From the NCBI GenBank assembly GCA_964385465.1, contig CAYLPJ010000005.1:80741-144740 (forward strand): 64,000 bases of DNA, written 5' to 3'. The stretch is from CAYLPJ01 sp964385465. GTDB taxonomy: Bacteria; Planctomycetota; Phycisphaerae; SM23-33. Shown here piece by piece: positions 17,655 through 26,684 of this stretch (position 1 is the first letter of the stretch; each line of letters starts with the position of its first letter). The position numbers and the translations under genes were made by a program. Under the pieces are notes generated by a model, which did not search any database, was not told the origin of the DNA, and saw only the letters and a list, made by a program, of their open reading frames with translations.

Positions 17655-19265
17655 ATGTCATGCCGACGCCGAATCGCTCGGGCAAGAGCACGCGGGGGTC
17701 TGGCCATGGTGGCCGCCCTGGCGCTGGTCGTTGTCCTGGCCTCGCTGGCGGTGGCGTTCTCCCGCGTGGCGGACATGAACCTCCAGGTCAGCCGCAGCCA
17801 CGCCGACCTGACGCAGGCCCGCATGACCGTCGAGAGCGGCATGACCTACGCGCTGCACGTCCTGGACGACTGCCAGAGTCCCGGCGTGGTCAACGGCATC
17901 CCGGACGTCCTCCAGGCCGTCTGCGACCACCTCGACGACCGGATGGGCTATCCGGTCACCATGGTGGACGACGCCAACGATCCCAACGACCTGCGCTGCG
18001 TCGTCGCCGGGCCGGTAAGCCTGCCGGACGGCTCGGCGTTCTCGTTCACGGTTTACGAGACGGACACGCGGTCGACCTTCGACGATCCGAACGACTACGA
18101 CCCCAACGAGGTCCCCAACCAGTTGGAGATGATCGTCACCGGCAGCGCGGGCGGCCTGACGCGCCGGATCGGCATGCGGTTCAACGTGGAGCTGAACAAG
18201 AAGATCCTCCACTACGCCGTCTCGAGCACCTGCCGGGTGATCGCCCGGGGGAACATCCGCGTGCACGGGCCGGTCTCGTGCAGCTACAGCCGCACGCCGC
18301 ACCCGACGAACGCGTCGGTGCGGAACAAGAACATCTACCCGCTGAACATCGCCCTGGGCGACAGCGGGTACATCGGCGGCACGGTGGGCACGACGATGAG
18401 CCGCGACGACTTCGTCGGCGACGACGACTACGGCGACACCGACTTCCGCTACGGGATGGACGAGGAGTACCGCGACAACATCAGCTACGACGAGGGCGAG
18501 ACGATGAACCTCCGCCCGGAGGACTTCGACACCGCCCCGCTGAAGGCGATGACCGACGTGGCCAACCTGCCGACGGCGGACTACAACGGCAACGACTGGC
18601 GGAACTGGGGCGCCGATCCCAACGACACCAGCAGGCCGGCCCTGGAGAACGTCTGCGTGCCCAAGGGCACGAACCCCATCTTCCGCAACTGCACCTTCAA
18701 GGGCGTCACGTACATCGAGGTCGACGAGGAGACCACCAACCCGTCGTCCTCGAACCAGAACCACGTCCAGTTCATCGACTGCACCTTCGAGGGTCCGATC
18801 ATCACCGGCGTGCCCCGGGAGATGGACTGGAACAAGGACAAGATGACCTTCTCGGGCAACACCGTGTTCCGCGGCTCGATGATCCAGGAGACCCTCGGCG
18901 GCGTGACGCTGATGGCCCCGAACTTCAACGTCAACATCGGCGCCGACGAGGGCGGCGGCGGGGAGGGGCACTCCGAGGTCGTCGGCCTGCTCATCGGGGG
19001 GTGCATCGACCTCTACAACGACCTGACCGTCCGCGGGACGGTGGTCTCGATGGCCCGGCTGGTCAACGACGGCCAGTGCATCATGAACAAGAACGACAGT
19101 TGGGTCGCCTCCAGCGGCGTCTGCGGGGCGAACATCGGCAACATCAGCGGTGCCGGCAGCGAGATCGACGTCTACCCCGACCCCAACAACGTCCTGCCCC
19201 TGGGCATCAAACGCCGCTACATCCCCCACCCCCTCAGGGGCAGCTACTTCGAGGTCGACCCCTGA
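17655..19265 (+). CDS. PilX/GspK-like prepilin-type secreted protein
   Basis: 536 aa. The start at 17655 follows AAGGAG by 9 nt and puts a basic stretch (SCRRRIARARARGG) before a single hydrophobic helix (LAMVAALALVVVLASLAVAF), the layout of a type IV pilin or type II secretion minor pseudopilin; the +5 Glu is missing, as in PilX/GspK-like proteins. The next part, LQVSRSHADLTQARMTVESG, is typical of PilX N-terminal domains. Residues about 330-450 contain repeated NCTF/DCTF and short beta strands, suggesting a right-handed beta-helix. No other pilus genes are adjacent. Its last 22 bases overlap the 3' end of the convergent GH16 gene. Role in surface structures is inferred. Confidence 0.6.
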   Translation: MSCRRRIARARARGGLAMVAALALVVVLASLAVAFSRVADMNLQVSRSHADLTQARMTVESGMTYALHVLDDCQSPGVVNGIPDVLQAVCDHLDDRMGYPVTMVDDANDPNDLRCVVAGPVSLPDGSAFSFTVYETDTRSTFDDPNDYDPNEVPNQLEMIVTGSAGGLTRRIGMRFNVELNKKILHYAVSSTCRVIARGNIRVHGPVSCSYSRTPHPTNASVRNKNIYPLNIALGDSGYIGGTVGTTMSRDDFVGDDDYGDTDFRYGMDEEYRDNISYDEGETMNLRPEDFDTAPLKAMTDVANLPTADYNGNDWRNWGADPNDTSRPALENVCVPKGTNPIFRNCTFKGVTYIEVDEETTNPSSSNQNHVQFIDCTFEGPIITGVPREMDWNKDKMTFSGNTVFRGSMIQETLGGVTLMAPNFNVNIGADEGGGGEGHSEVVGLLIGGCIDLYNDLTVRGTVVSMARLVNDGQCIMNKNDSWVASSGVCGANIGNISGAGSEIDVYPDPNNVLPLGIKRRYIPHPLRGSYFEVDP

Positions 19266-20089
19266 GCAGACGGGGGCGCCTCTTCCCGGGCTCGCCCCGT
19301 TTCGGGCCGGCGCGGGCGGCGGCGGTACACCCGGACGTAATCGACCGTCAGGCTGTCGGGAAGCTTGGCCTCGGCGATGTCGCCGGCCCACTTGCCCACC
19401 TCGGCGCTGAGGATGATGTACTGCGGGCGGTGCGAGACGGCCCTGCTCGTCCGCCACGTCTCCTTGCCGTCCACGTAGAACACGTAGCGGTCCTTCGTCC
19501 ACTCCAGCCCCACCGTGTGCCAGCCCTCGTCGAAGCCCTCGACCGTCACGGTCCGCCCGTGGTGCTTGTGGTGCTTGCCGTAGCCGTCCCAATGCAGGTT
19601 GTGGTGCACACGGTCGGTCTCCCGGGCGAGGTACTCGTAGATGTCGATCTCCGTCCCGCTGAGGCGGGGATTGCCGATCTCCTTGCCCATCGTCGGCGTC
19701 TGGAGCCAGAACGCCGACCAGTGGCCGACCGAGTCCTGGAGCTTTACGCGGCACTGCCAGTAGCCGAACGCCCGCTCGAACTTCCCCTGCGTGCCGATCA
19801 TCCCCGTGTGGTAGGTCCCCCCCGCCTTCGTCGTGGTGATGACCAGGTGCCCCTTGCCGTCGAGGCGCACCGCCTCCTTGACGTTGACAGCGTCCCGCCG
19901 CGGGCCCAGCCCGCGATAGCCCCACTTGCCCATGTCCAGGGCATTGCCGTCGAACTCGTCGTGCCAGATAAGGTTCGCGTCGGCCTTCATCATCGCCGTC
20001 GGCGGCGCCAGGCGATCGGGCACGTTCGCGTCGCCCGCCGCCCCCGCCGCCGCCATTGCCATCGCCGCCAGCATCGCCGTCGCGTTCAT
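19244..20089 (-). CDS. Secreted GH16 endoglycosidase
   Basis: 281-aa exported glycoside hydrolase (signal peptide about 1-19). The GH16 catalytic core EIDIYE is at residues 147-152 (nucleophile Glu147, Asp149, acid/base Glu152), preceded by the conserved HWSAFWLQTP strand and followed by HHNLHWDGYG and WHTVGLEWTKDRYVFYVDGK. GH16 enzymes cut beta-1,3/1,4-glucans or galactans such as agarose, carrageenan, porphyran or laminarin; the motif does not decide which. The ATG overlaps the stop of the glycosyltransferase gene (ATGA). The last 22 bases overlap the convergent PilX-like gene. Confidence 0.92.
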   Translation of the reverse strand: MNATAMLAAMAMAAAGAAGDANVPDRLAPPTAMMKADANLIWHDEFDGNALDMGKWGYRGLGPRRDAVNVKEAVRLDGKGHLVITTTKAGGTYHTGMIGTQGKFERAFGYWQCRVKLQDSVGHWSAFWLQTPTMGKEIGNPRLSGTEIDIYEYLARETDRVHHNLHWDGYGKHHKHHGRTVTVEGFDEGWHTVGLEWTKDRYVFYVDGKETWRTSRAVSHRPQYIILSAEVGKWAGDIAEAKLPDSLTVDYVRVYRRRPRRPETGRAREEAPPSAQGSTSK

Positions 20090-21297
20090 GTCGCGGTCTC
20101 CTTCTTCCCACCCACATAAACGCGCTTGCCGGGGCGGAGGGTTGCGGTCGGGTAGAGGGTGTCGCGCCAGCGGATGCCGCCGCGGAGGGCGCCGAGGATG
20201 CCCGCCCGAAGGACCATGGCCGCCATCAGCGGGGCCGTCAGCGGGGCGACCGCGGCGGGGAGGGCGTAGCGGCGGGTCCAGCGGACGGTGAGCGCCACGG
20301 CCGCGACGTACGCCGCGAAGACCCCGCCGGCGGCCAGCGCGGCAGGCCAGCCGCCCACGAGCCACGCCGCCGCCGGCGCCACCAGCGGCGCCAGCTCCAG
20401 CGTGCCCACCAGCACGGGCAGCAGCAGGCACCGGGCCAGGCGGAAGTCCGCACCGGTGGCGAAGACGCGCTCGGCGCCGCGGAGGGCCTCGCCCAGCCGG
20501 GCGTACCAGTGCAGCTCGACGAGCGAGAAGGCGTGGACCATGCGGCAGCGGGCGCCGCTTCGCTTCATCATCAGGGCCAGGCCCGCGTCGTCGGCGACCT
20601 CCAGCCGCAGCCATTCCAGGCCCTCGGTGCGGTCGAGGGCTTCCCGGCGGACGAGATTGAATGCCCCGACGCCGAGGAAGCCGCCGGCGTCCGGGTCGCC
20701 GAGTTGCCAGGGACGCATCGCCATGACAAGCTGGCGGATGCACGCGGCGATCAGACCGTCCAGCAGCAGGTGCGTCCGCCGCAGCGCCGGCAGGGCGGGC
20801 ATGTAGTCCAGCCCCTCGGCCAGGGCGTAGGCCACCGCACGTCGAAGGGCCGTCGGCGCGAAGTGCACGTCGGCGTCGGTGAACAGCACGAACGCCCCGC
20901 TTGCCCTCTCCAGCCCCCGGGCGAGGGCGTGAACCTTGCCCAGCCAGCCCGCGGGCAGCTCGCCAACGTGCTCGACCCGCAGCCGCGGGAATTCGCCGGC
21001 CAGGCTGTCGAGAATCGCCCCCGTGCCATCGGTCGAGCGGTCGTCGACGACGATGACCTCCAGGTCCGGGTAGTCCGCCGACAGGAGCGAGCGGGCCGCG
21101 GCCCCGATGCGGTCGGCTTCGTCCCGGGCGGCCGCGATGACCGACAGCCGCGGCCAGCGCCGCGGCTCGGGGGGGGCGGCGTCGCCGAGGTGGGGAACGT
21201 CGGCGGCCATGCGGAGGGCGGCCCAGGCGGCCCAGGCCCAGTACAGCAGGCCCGCGGCCGCGTAGACGCCGACCAGGATGCCCAGGGCGACGGTCAT
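20086..21297 (-). CDS. Membrane glycosyltransferase family 2
   Basis: 403-aa GT2. An N-terminal membrane segment (about 2-25) is followed by RLSVIAAARDEADRIG, the nucleotide-binding VIVVDDRSTDGTG, the metal-binding FTDADVHF (DxD), and VADDAGLALMMK (acidic acceptor region). Two or three C-terminal hydrophobic segments follow. The layout is like the CrtQ/hydroxychlorobactene-type transferases, which glycosylate lipids or carotenoids at the membrane. The start at 21297 (MTVALG) places the membrane segment at the N-terminus; an in-frame ATG at 21309 is possible, and neither has a strong ribosome site. Translationally coupled to the GH16 gene, an odd pairing of a transferase with a hydrolase. Confidence 0.82.
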   Translation of the reverse strand: MTVALGILVGVYAAAGLLYWAWAAWAALRMAADVPHLGDAAPPEPRRWPRLSVIAAARDEADRIGAAARSLLSADYPDLEVIVVDDRSTDGTGAILDSLAGEFPRLRVEHVGELPAGWLGKVHALARGLERASGAFVLFTDADVHFAPTALRRAVAYALAEGLDYMPALPALRRTHLLLDGLIAACIRQLVMAMRPWQLGDPDAGGFLGVGAFNLVRREALDRTEGLEWLRLEVADDAGLALMMKRSGARCRMVHAFSLVELHWYARLGEALRGAERVFATGADFRLARCLLLPVLVGTLELAPLVAPAAAWLVGGWPAALAAGGVFAAYVAAVALTVRWTRRYALPAAVAPLTAPLMAAMVLRAGILGALRGGIRWRDTLYPTATLRPGKRVYVGGKKETAT

Positions 21298-21376
21298 GCC
21301 CCGGAGCATCGCCGCCGGGCGAGTCGTTGTCCAGTGGGGCCCTCGGTCGCGGGGCGAGATCGGCGGCGGGTTGGGG

Positions 21377-21382
21377 TAGAAT
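21377..21382 (+). promoter_or_regulatory. -10 box of the ECF sigma operon
   Basis: TAGAAT within GGGGTAGAATGCG, about 55 nt upstream of the sigma-factor ATG. No matching -35 was found. Confidence 0.4.
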
Positions 21383-21437
21383 GCGCGGGTCTTCGCCGGC
21401 AATAGGTGCCGGCGGGATGCGTTAAGCGGGATGAACG

Positions 21438-22022
21438 ATGGATGCCGAGCGGCTTGGCACAGTGGTGGCTTCGGCGCAGGCGGGCGACCCGGAGGCGTAC
21501 CGGGCGCTGCTGGAGGCCTACGGGAAGCGCTTGTACGGCTACTTCCTCCGCGCGACGGGAAGCCACCACGACGCCGAGGACCTGCTGGGCGACCTGATGC
21601 TGCGGCTGGTCCGACGCCTCGGGCGGTACGACGACCGCGGGCGGTTCGAGCCCTGGCTGTTCCGGATCGCCGCGAACATGGTTCGCGACCGCATCCGCCG
21701 GCGCAAGGCCAGGCCGCCGGCGGTGAGCCTGTCGATCGAGGACGACGGCGGCACGCCGGCCAGCGACCGCCTGCCCGACGACGCCCCGGGCGTCGAGGCC
21801 GGGCTGATGCTGGAAGAGGCCTCGCAGCGCGTCCAGGACGCCCTGGCCACGCTGGACGCGACGTCGCGGGAGATGATCCTGCTGAGGCATTTCGGACAGA
21901 TGAGCTTCAAGGACATCGCCGAGCTGTTCGACTGCCCGCTGGGCACGGCCCTGGCGAAAGTCCACCGAGGGCTCAAGGCCCTCCGCAAACGACTGGGCGA
22001 CCACGATGACCCTGACCGATGA
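21438..22022 (+). CDS. ECF-type RNA polymerase sigma factor
   Basis: 194 aa. Region 2 is DPEAYRALLEAYGKRLYGYF through GRFEPWLFRIAANMVRDRIR (about 18-87), and region 4 is LDATSREMILLRHFGQMSFK through KVHRGLKALRKRLGD (about 142-188), with the helix-turn-helix LFDCPLGTALAKVHRG. Length and two-domain layout fit an extracytoplasmic-function sigma factor. The downstream membrane protein overlaps it by 17 bp and is the likely partner or anti-sigma factor. It probably responds to an envelope signal; target promoters cannot be read from this window. Confidence 0.93.
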   Translation: MDAERLGTVVASAQAGDPEAYRALLEAYGKRLYGYFLRATGSHHDAEDLLGDLMLRLVRRLGRYDDRGRFEPWLFRIAANMVRDRIRRRKARPPAVSLSIEDDGGTPASDRLPDDAPGVEAGLMLEEASQRVQDALATLDATSREMILLRHFGQMSFKDIAELFDCPLGTALAKVHRGLKALRKRLGDHDDPDR

Positions 22023-22620
22023 CCAGTACGAACGCATCGCACGGCGGCTGGACGGCGAGGACATCCCGCTGACCGCCGCCGAGCAACGAATCGCCGACGA
22101 GCTCGTCGAGGACGAAGGAGCGGTGGGCGCGCGTCTCTCGGCCGATGCCGCCGGCCTCTCGCCGACGATGCTGGCCGAGGTCCGCCGCGACGAGGCCGCC
22201 GTCGGGCCGCGCCTGGACGTGCCGCTGCCCTCCCGCGCGTTCGACCGGGCCCAGCGGCGGCTCGCCGCCGAGCTGGCGCGCCCGAGGCGGAGGCTGATCT
22301 GGGCCGGCTCGGCTGCGGGAGCCGTCGCGGCCGCGGCGGCGGCGCTGCTGATTGCCGCCCTGGCGGGCCTGTGGCAGCCGGTCGAGCGGGACGGCGCAAC
22401 CGACGGCCTCGCCGTCGGCGACGGGCACGTGCCCGTCGAGGTGATCTCCGAGTCGGTCGGCCGCCAGCCGGAGGAGGTCGCCTTCGACCTCATCGAGGCC
22501 GAGCTGGCCGAGCTGGAAGCCGACGCCCTCGCCGCCGCGCCGGCCATGCCCGTCGACACGCGGCTGGACGACATCGAGCGGGCCCTGGAAGAGTTCTGGC
22601 TGGACGATCCGATCGAATGA
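22006..22620 (+). CDS. Putative anti-sigma membrane protein
   Basis: 204 aa with one membrane helix (about residues 98-122, LIWAGSAAGAVAAAAAALLI). The N-terminal about 95 residues are charged and cytoplasmic (QYERIARRLDGEDIPLTAAE), and the C-terminal about 80 residues are acidic and would be periplasmic. No zinc-binding HxxxCxxC motif is visible, so it is not a ZAS-type anti-sigma. The 17-bp overlap with the ECF sigma gene and the topology make an anti-sigma role likely, but this is inferred from context. Confidence 0.6.
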   Translation: MTLTDDQYERIARRLDGEDIPLTAAEQRIADELVEDEGAVGARLSADAAGLSPTMLAEVRRDEAAVGPRLDVPLPSRAFDRAQRRLAAELARPRRRLIWAGSAAGAVAAAAAALLIAALAGLWQPVERDGATDGLAVGDGHVPVEVISESVGRQPEEVAFDLIEAELAELEADALAAAPAMPVDTRLDDIERALEEFWLDDPIE

Positions 22621-22665
22621 CCTTTCGCCCGCCTGTCCGGTGGGCGCGGGGACCGAGGTGCAGTG

Positions 22666-23400
22666 ATGCGAAGAACGACGATGGCGATTCTGATGGCGGC
22701 GGCGCTGGCTGTCGCCGGCGCGGCGGCCTGGCTGGGCGCGCCGGGTGCCTGGTGCCTGGCGGCCCCGGCGGACGAAGGCGACGGGGCCGGCGTCGCCGAC
22801 GGGCGGGGCGCCGCCCCCGGGACGCGGCCGCACGGCCGGGGCAAGCCGTTCTTCCGGGACGGCGACCGCCGGCGTGGCCGGTTCGGCCGGCCGCTGACGG
22901 AGTCCGAGCAGGCGGAGGTCCTGGCGTACCTCAAGGAGCACCGCCCGGAGATATACGAGCAGGCGACGAGCCTTCGCCAGCGGGACCCGCGTCGATACAA
23001 GCGGCTGCTGCACATGATTCACGGGCTGTTGCGCCGGCTGAAGGGCATGCCCGAGGAGCTTCGCGAGGCCCACGAGACCCGCCAGGAGGCCCACGTGCGG
23101 ATGTGGCGGCTGGCGAAGTCGCTGGAGTCCGCCGAGGACCCCGTCGCCCGACGGATGGTCGAGAAGAAGATGCGCGAGCAGGCCGAGCTGTACTTCGACG
23201 CCGACCAGGTCATCCGCGAGTACCGCCTGGCCCAGCTCGCCGAGCAGATCCGCGTCCTCCGCGAGGAGCTCGCAGCACGGAAGAAGGACCGCGAGGCCGT
23301 CATCGAGGAGATGATCCAGCGGACCAGGTCCGCCGCCGCCAAGTACGGCGACCGCTTCCCCCGCCCCGGCCGCCGCCCCGGTCCGGGGCCTCGGGAATAG
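22666..23400 (+). CDS. Exported helical protein of the sigma operon
   Basis: 244 aa, third gene of the ECF sigma operon. The signal peptide covers about residues 1-33 (TTMAILMAAALAVAGAAAWL). After an Arg/Gly-rich linker, residues 75-225 are almost entirely charged alpha-helix or coiled coil (LTESEQAEVLAYLKEHRPEI, EKKMREQAELYFDADQVIRE). It ends in a PGRRPGPGPRE tail. The layout recalls periplasmic sensors such as Spy/CpxP/CnrX that report stress to sigma systems, but no signature motif is present. The start at the ATG, 43 bp after the previous stop, is preferred over the overlapping GTG at 22663. Confidence 0.6.
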   Translation: MRRTTMAILMAAALAVAGAAAWLGAPGAWCLAAPADEGDGAGVADGRGAAPGTRPHGRGKPFFRDGDRRRGRFGRPLTESEQAEVLAYLKEHRPEIYEQATSLRQRDPRRYKRLLHMIHGLLRRLKGMPEELREAHETRQEAHVRMWRLAKSLESAEDPVARRMVEKKMREQAELYFDADQVIREYRLAQLAEQIRVLREELAARKKDREAVIEEMIQRTRSAAAKYGDRFPRPGRRPGPGPRE

Positions 23401-23415
23401 CCCCCGCCCCCTCGC

Positions 23416-26400
23416 CTACTTCGGGCGCGGGTGGTCGGGCCACAACCGGACGTGGCGGTTGAGGTCCTCGCGGGCGGCGTAGCGGCGGAACTCGCGGACG
23501 ACGTTGCTCGGGCGCAGCGAGCCGTCGATCTCCCGTCGGTAGATGCCCCGCCCGGTGTAGTAGTGGTGGTGCATCCCGAACTGGTCGAAGATCCGCAGGA
23601 AGTCGTTCAGCAGCGTCCGCTGGCAGAGCTTCTCGTCGGTGGGGGGGTGGAAGCCTCCGTACTCCCCGCAGTGCATCGCCACGCCGTGGCGGATCGCGAA
23701 CTCGAAGGCCGGCCACCACATCCGGCAGATGTCGGTGACGTCCCGCTCCAGCGTCGGCCAGCGGTCGCGGGCCTCCTTCATGCGGAAGTTGTAGTCGTGG
23801 AAGCTGTAGACGGTCAGGGGGTCGCCGGTGGGCTCGATCAGCCGCAATTGCCGGATCGCCCCCCAGGCCTCGCAGGGCTCGACGTAGAGCAGGTGGCGGC
23901 GGTCCCGTTTGCGGATGCGCCCGGTGAGCTCGCGGATCACGCGGTTGTACGCCGGGGCCTTGTGGTCGAACGGCTCGTTGATCAGGTCGTAGGCGACCTG
24001 CCAGAACGGGGCCTCCTCGAGCTGCGGGACCAGCCGGTCGTAGTAGGGGAACAGCCGCTCGCGGACCCACCGGTCGTAGTGCTCGCGGACGTACTCGCGC
24101 TTGGCGCCGAGCGTCTCGTCGATGTTCGTGACCATGTTCACCCCGGCGTCGCGGCAGAACCCCGCCAGCACGGCGATTCGCGTCCGGCCCTTGAAGTGCG
24201 GCGAGGGCTCGTCGGAGTAATTGCTCTGCGGGCGGTAGCTGTTGGCGCCGGTCGCGGCGATGGTCTCCATCTCCCGGGCGTTGCCGCGAACCCCCGTGTC
24301 GGCCCCGCCGAACATCCAGCTCGTGAAGCCCACGAACCGCGGATACGGCTCGACGGGGTAGCTGAAGGTCACGCGGTCGGCGCCCCGCAGGCCGCGGTGA
24401 GGCCCGGCCAGGCCGCCGTCCTGGAAGGTCTCCAGCCGGTCGGCGTCGCGGACGGTCAGCCCGCGGAAGTCGCAGTCCATCGCCATCCCGCACAGGGCGG
24501 GCAGGGGCGCGAGCTTCAGCGCGGGCGTCTTCCAGCGGTCGGGCAGCTCCATGTAGTCGTAGAGGATCGTGTGCTCCAGCACCGGCCCGGCGGGGACGTC
24601 GTCGATCGTCGCGCCCTGCCACGGCTCGCCCGGTCTGGCCACCCGCGTGACGGACTGGTAGTTGATCGGCACGGCCCGCGAGGCACGCGACCAGAACGCC
24701 GCCTTGGCGGCAAGGGCCTCGGCATCCTTCTTCGGCACGGCTTGGGCCCAGGGGCGGACGGCGACGATCCGCCGGCCGCCGACGCCGCGGAGCTTCGTCA
24801 CGCCCTCCTCGGAGGCGATCGCCCCGGGGGGTCGCTGGAACGTCAGCAGGATCGGCCGGAGCACGTCGGCAGCGCCCGCCGGCGTAAGCCAGAGCAGCAC
24901 CCAGTTGGCGGGGAGCTTGTCGGCCCCGGCGGGGGACAGGCCCTTGACCCGCCGGCCCGGGGGGATCAGCAGCTCGGCCCTGCCGGCGTGGTGGATGTGC
25001 AGCTCGTCGGTCCGCGGCGCCAGCACCACGCACGGGCTCAGCGGCGAGGCGATCACGTCCACCGGCGGCGTCTTCCGCCCGGCGGGGCCGTCGAGTGCGG
25101 GGCAGGCGATCTCCGTCGCGCCGACGAGCCCCGGGCGGTCCCCCTCGCCTCGGACGCGGACGGCCAGGAGATTCTCGGCGCCGAACATCCATGCCCCGGC
25201 GGGCACGCGGTACGTCCGCTCGCCGTCCCGGTGCCTGGTGATCTCCCGGTCGTTGAGCCACACCCGCCGGTCGCCGCGGACCCGCATCCGCAGCACGAGG
25301 CCGTTGCCCGCCCACTCGGCGGGGATGAACACACGGTTGCGGTACCACGCCAACCCGCGGTAGCCGGCGAACGGCTTGGACTTCGTCCAGCTCTGCTGGC
25401 CGTCGATTCGCGGCCACTGGGTCTCGATGTTGTAGCCGACCGTGTGCCTCAGCTCGTCGAGGCCCTTGTCCTGCGGGTCGGTGCGGAACCGCCAGCGGAA
25501 GGGCATGCGGACGGTGGTCGGCCCGGAGACGGGGTTGACCCGCACGCCCCAGCCGCCGAGGTCGCTGTCGGTCAGCTCCGGGTGGGGCAGCCAGCCGAGG
25601 CGGTCGTGGCGGCTCTGGTTCAGCGGGCAGGCGGGATGGTCGCTCGCGGGCCCGCGGGCAAGGAGCTTCTTCGAGAGCGCCTCGTCGGCGCGGCGGGCGG
25701 CGGCGTGGAAGCCGCGGGCGCTGCGCAGGAACGTCGCGGCCTCGACGGCGGAGGGGTCGTCCGGAATCTTCCCTGCCAGCGCCGCGGCCGCGCGGGCGTG
25801 CGCGGCGATCGTCGGGCGGTGCGGGCCGCCCCAGCCGCGGGCCTCGCCGTCGACGACGGTGATGCCCTTCTCGGCCAGCAGCCCGCAGAGCCAGGCCGCC
25901 TCGGCCTGGTCGCGCGCGGCGCGGGCGGCGGCGCCCTTGCCGCCGGCGGCGGCAAGGGCCGACTCCTCGGCCACGAAAGGCATTCCCACCTCGCGGACCT
26001 TCATCGCGGCGGTGCACACGCCGGGCTCGGCCTTGCCGTCGTAGTCCGGCGTGACGATCGAGTGGTCCTCGAGGATCGTCGTCGGGCGAAAGAGCGTCGC
26101 GGTCCATGTTTCGTCCGTCGTCAGCGGCGCCACGCGTCGGCCGTCGCGGTAGAACGCGCCGTCCAGCACGAACCCGCCGCGGCCGTCCTTCCCGCCGGCC
26201 GGGGCGGAGATCGCCACCACGTGCCGACCCGGCGTGAGCCGCCCGGCCAGGTCGATCTCGTGGACCCGGTCCGGCTCGCCGAGGACCTTGGCTCGCTCGA
26301 ACGTGTCCTTCTCGGCCGCCCACTGGTAGACGACGCGCCCGTCCACGCGGACGACGACGAACCCGCTGGTCTTCAGCATCGCCGTTGCGCGGTCCGTCCC

Positions 26401-26589
26401 GGGCGGGACCGTGACGACCTTGCGATAGACGCAGGGGTTCCGCGGGACGGCGAACCAGTAGAGGTGCACCGGCTCGAACGGCGGGCGGGCGTCGGCGGGG
26501 CGGTCGGGGACGATCCACTCGCCGCCCCCCGCGGCGGAAGCGACGGCAGCCAGGACAAGCGACGCGGCGACGGGCCTGCGGTGTTGCAT
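23416..26589 (-). CDS. Large secreted GH5-like glycosidase
   Basis: 1057-aa exported protein (signal peptide about 1-20). The N-terminal 650 residues contain beta-sandwich sugar-binding domains (RVDGRVVYQW; RGLAWYRNRVFIPAEWAG is a GH2-type jellyroll signature). Residues about 760-1040 form a GH5-like TIM barrel: AYDLINEPFD carries the acid/base Glu872 and MHCGEYGGFH the nucleophile Glu976, with YSFHDYNF between them. It should hydrolyse beta-linked polysaccharides outside the cytoplasm. AAGGAG lies 7 nt before the ATG. It is divergent from the operon at 26685 and convergent with the sigma operon, with a 15-bp gap. Substrate unknown. Confidence 0.82.
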   Translation of the reverse strand: MQHRRPVAASLVLAAVASAAGGGEWIVPDRPADARPPFEPVHLYWFAVPRNPCVYRKVVTVPPGTDRATAMLKTSGFVVVRVDGRVVYQWAAEKDTFERAKVLGEPDRVHEIDLAGRLTPGRHVVAISAPAGGKDGRGGFVLDGAFYRDGRRVAPLTTDETWTATLFRPTTILEDHSIVTPDYDGKAEPGVCTAAMKVREVGMPFVAEESALAAAGGKGAAARAARDQAEAAWLCGLLAEKGITVVDGEARGWGGPHRPTIAAHARAAAALAGKIPDDPSAVEAATFLRSARGFHAAARRADEALSKKLLARGPASDHPACPLNQSRHDRLGWLPHPELTDSDLGGWGVRVNPVSGPTTVRMPFRWRFRTDPQDKGLDELRHTVGYNIETQWPRIDGQQSWTKSKPFAGYRGLAWYRNRVFIPAEWAGNGLVLRMRVRGDRRVWLNDREITRHRDGERTYRVPAGAWMFGAENLLAVRVRGEGDRPGLVGATEIACPALDGPAGRKTPPVDVIASPLSPCVVLAPRTDELHIHHAGRAELLIPPGRRVKGLSPAGADKLPANWVLLWLTPAGAADVLRPILLTFQRPPGAIASEEGVTKLRGVGGRRIVAVRPWAQAVPKKDAEALAAKAAFWSRASRAVPINYQSVTRVARPGEPWQGATIDDVPAGPVLEHTILYDYMELPDRWKTPALKLAPLPALCGMAMDCDFRGLTVRDADRLETFQDGGLAGPHRGLRGADRVTFSYPVEPYPRFVGFTSWMFGGADTGVRGNAREMETIAATGANSYRPQSNYSDEPSPHFKGRTRIAVLAGFCRDAGVNMVTNIDETLGAKREYVREHYDRWVRERLFPYYDRLVPQLEEAPFWQVAYDLINEPFDHKAPAYNRVIRELTGRIRKRDRRHLLYVEPCEAWGAIRQLRLIEPTGDPLTVYSFHDYNFRMKEARDRWPTLERDVTDICRMWWPAFEFAIRHGVAMHCGEYGGFHPPTDEKLCQRTLLNDFLRIFDQFGMHHHYYTGRGIYRREIDGSLRPSNVVREFRRYAAREDLNRHVRLWPDHPRPK

Positions 26590-26684
26590 GAACGTCTCCT
26601 TCGCGCGAGGATGAAGCGCATTCTCGCCATAGCGTCAAACACCTGCAAGCGGCCCCGGGCATGGCCCGGCCGCGGGAGCCGATC

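Noticed and set aside
22663..22665. GTG start for the exported helical protein
   Set aside because: It is immediately followed by an ATG at 22666 that is better spaced from the upstream GAGG.
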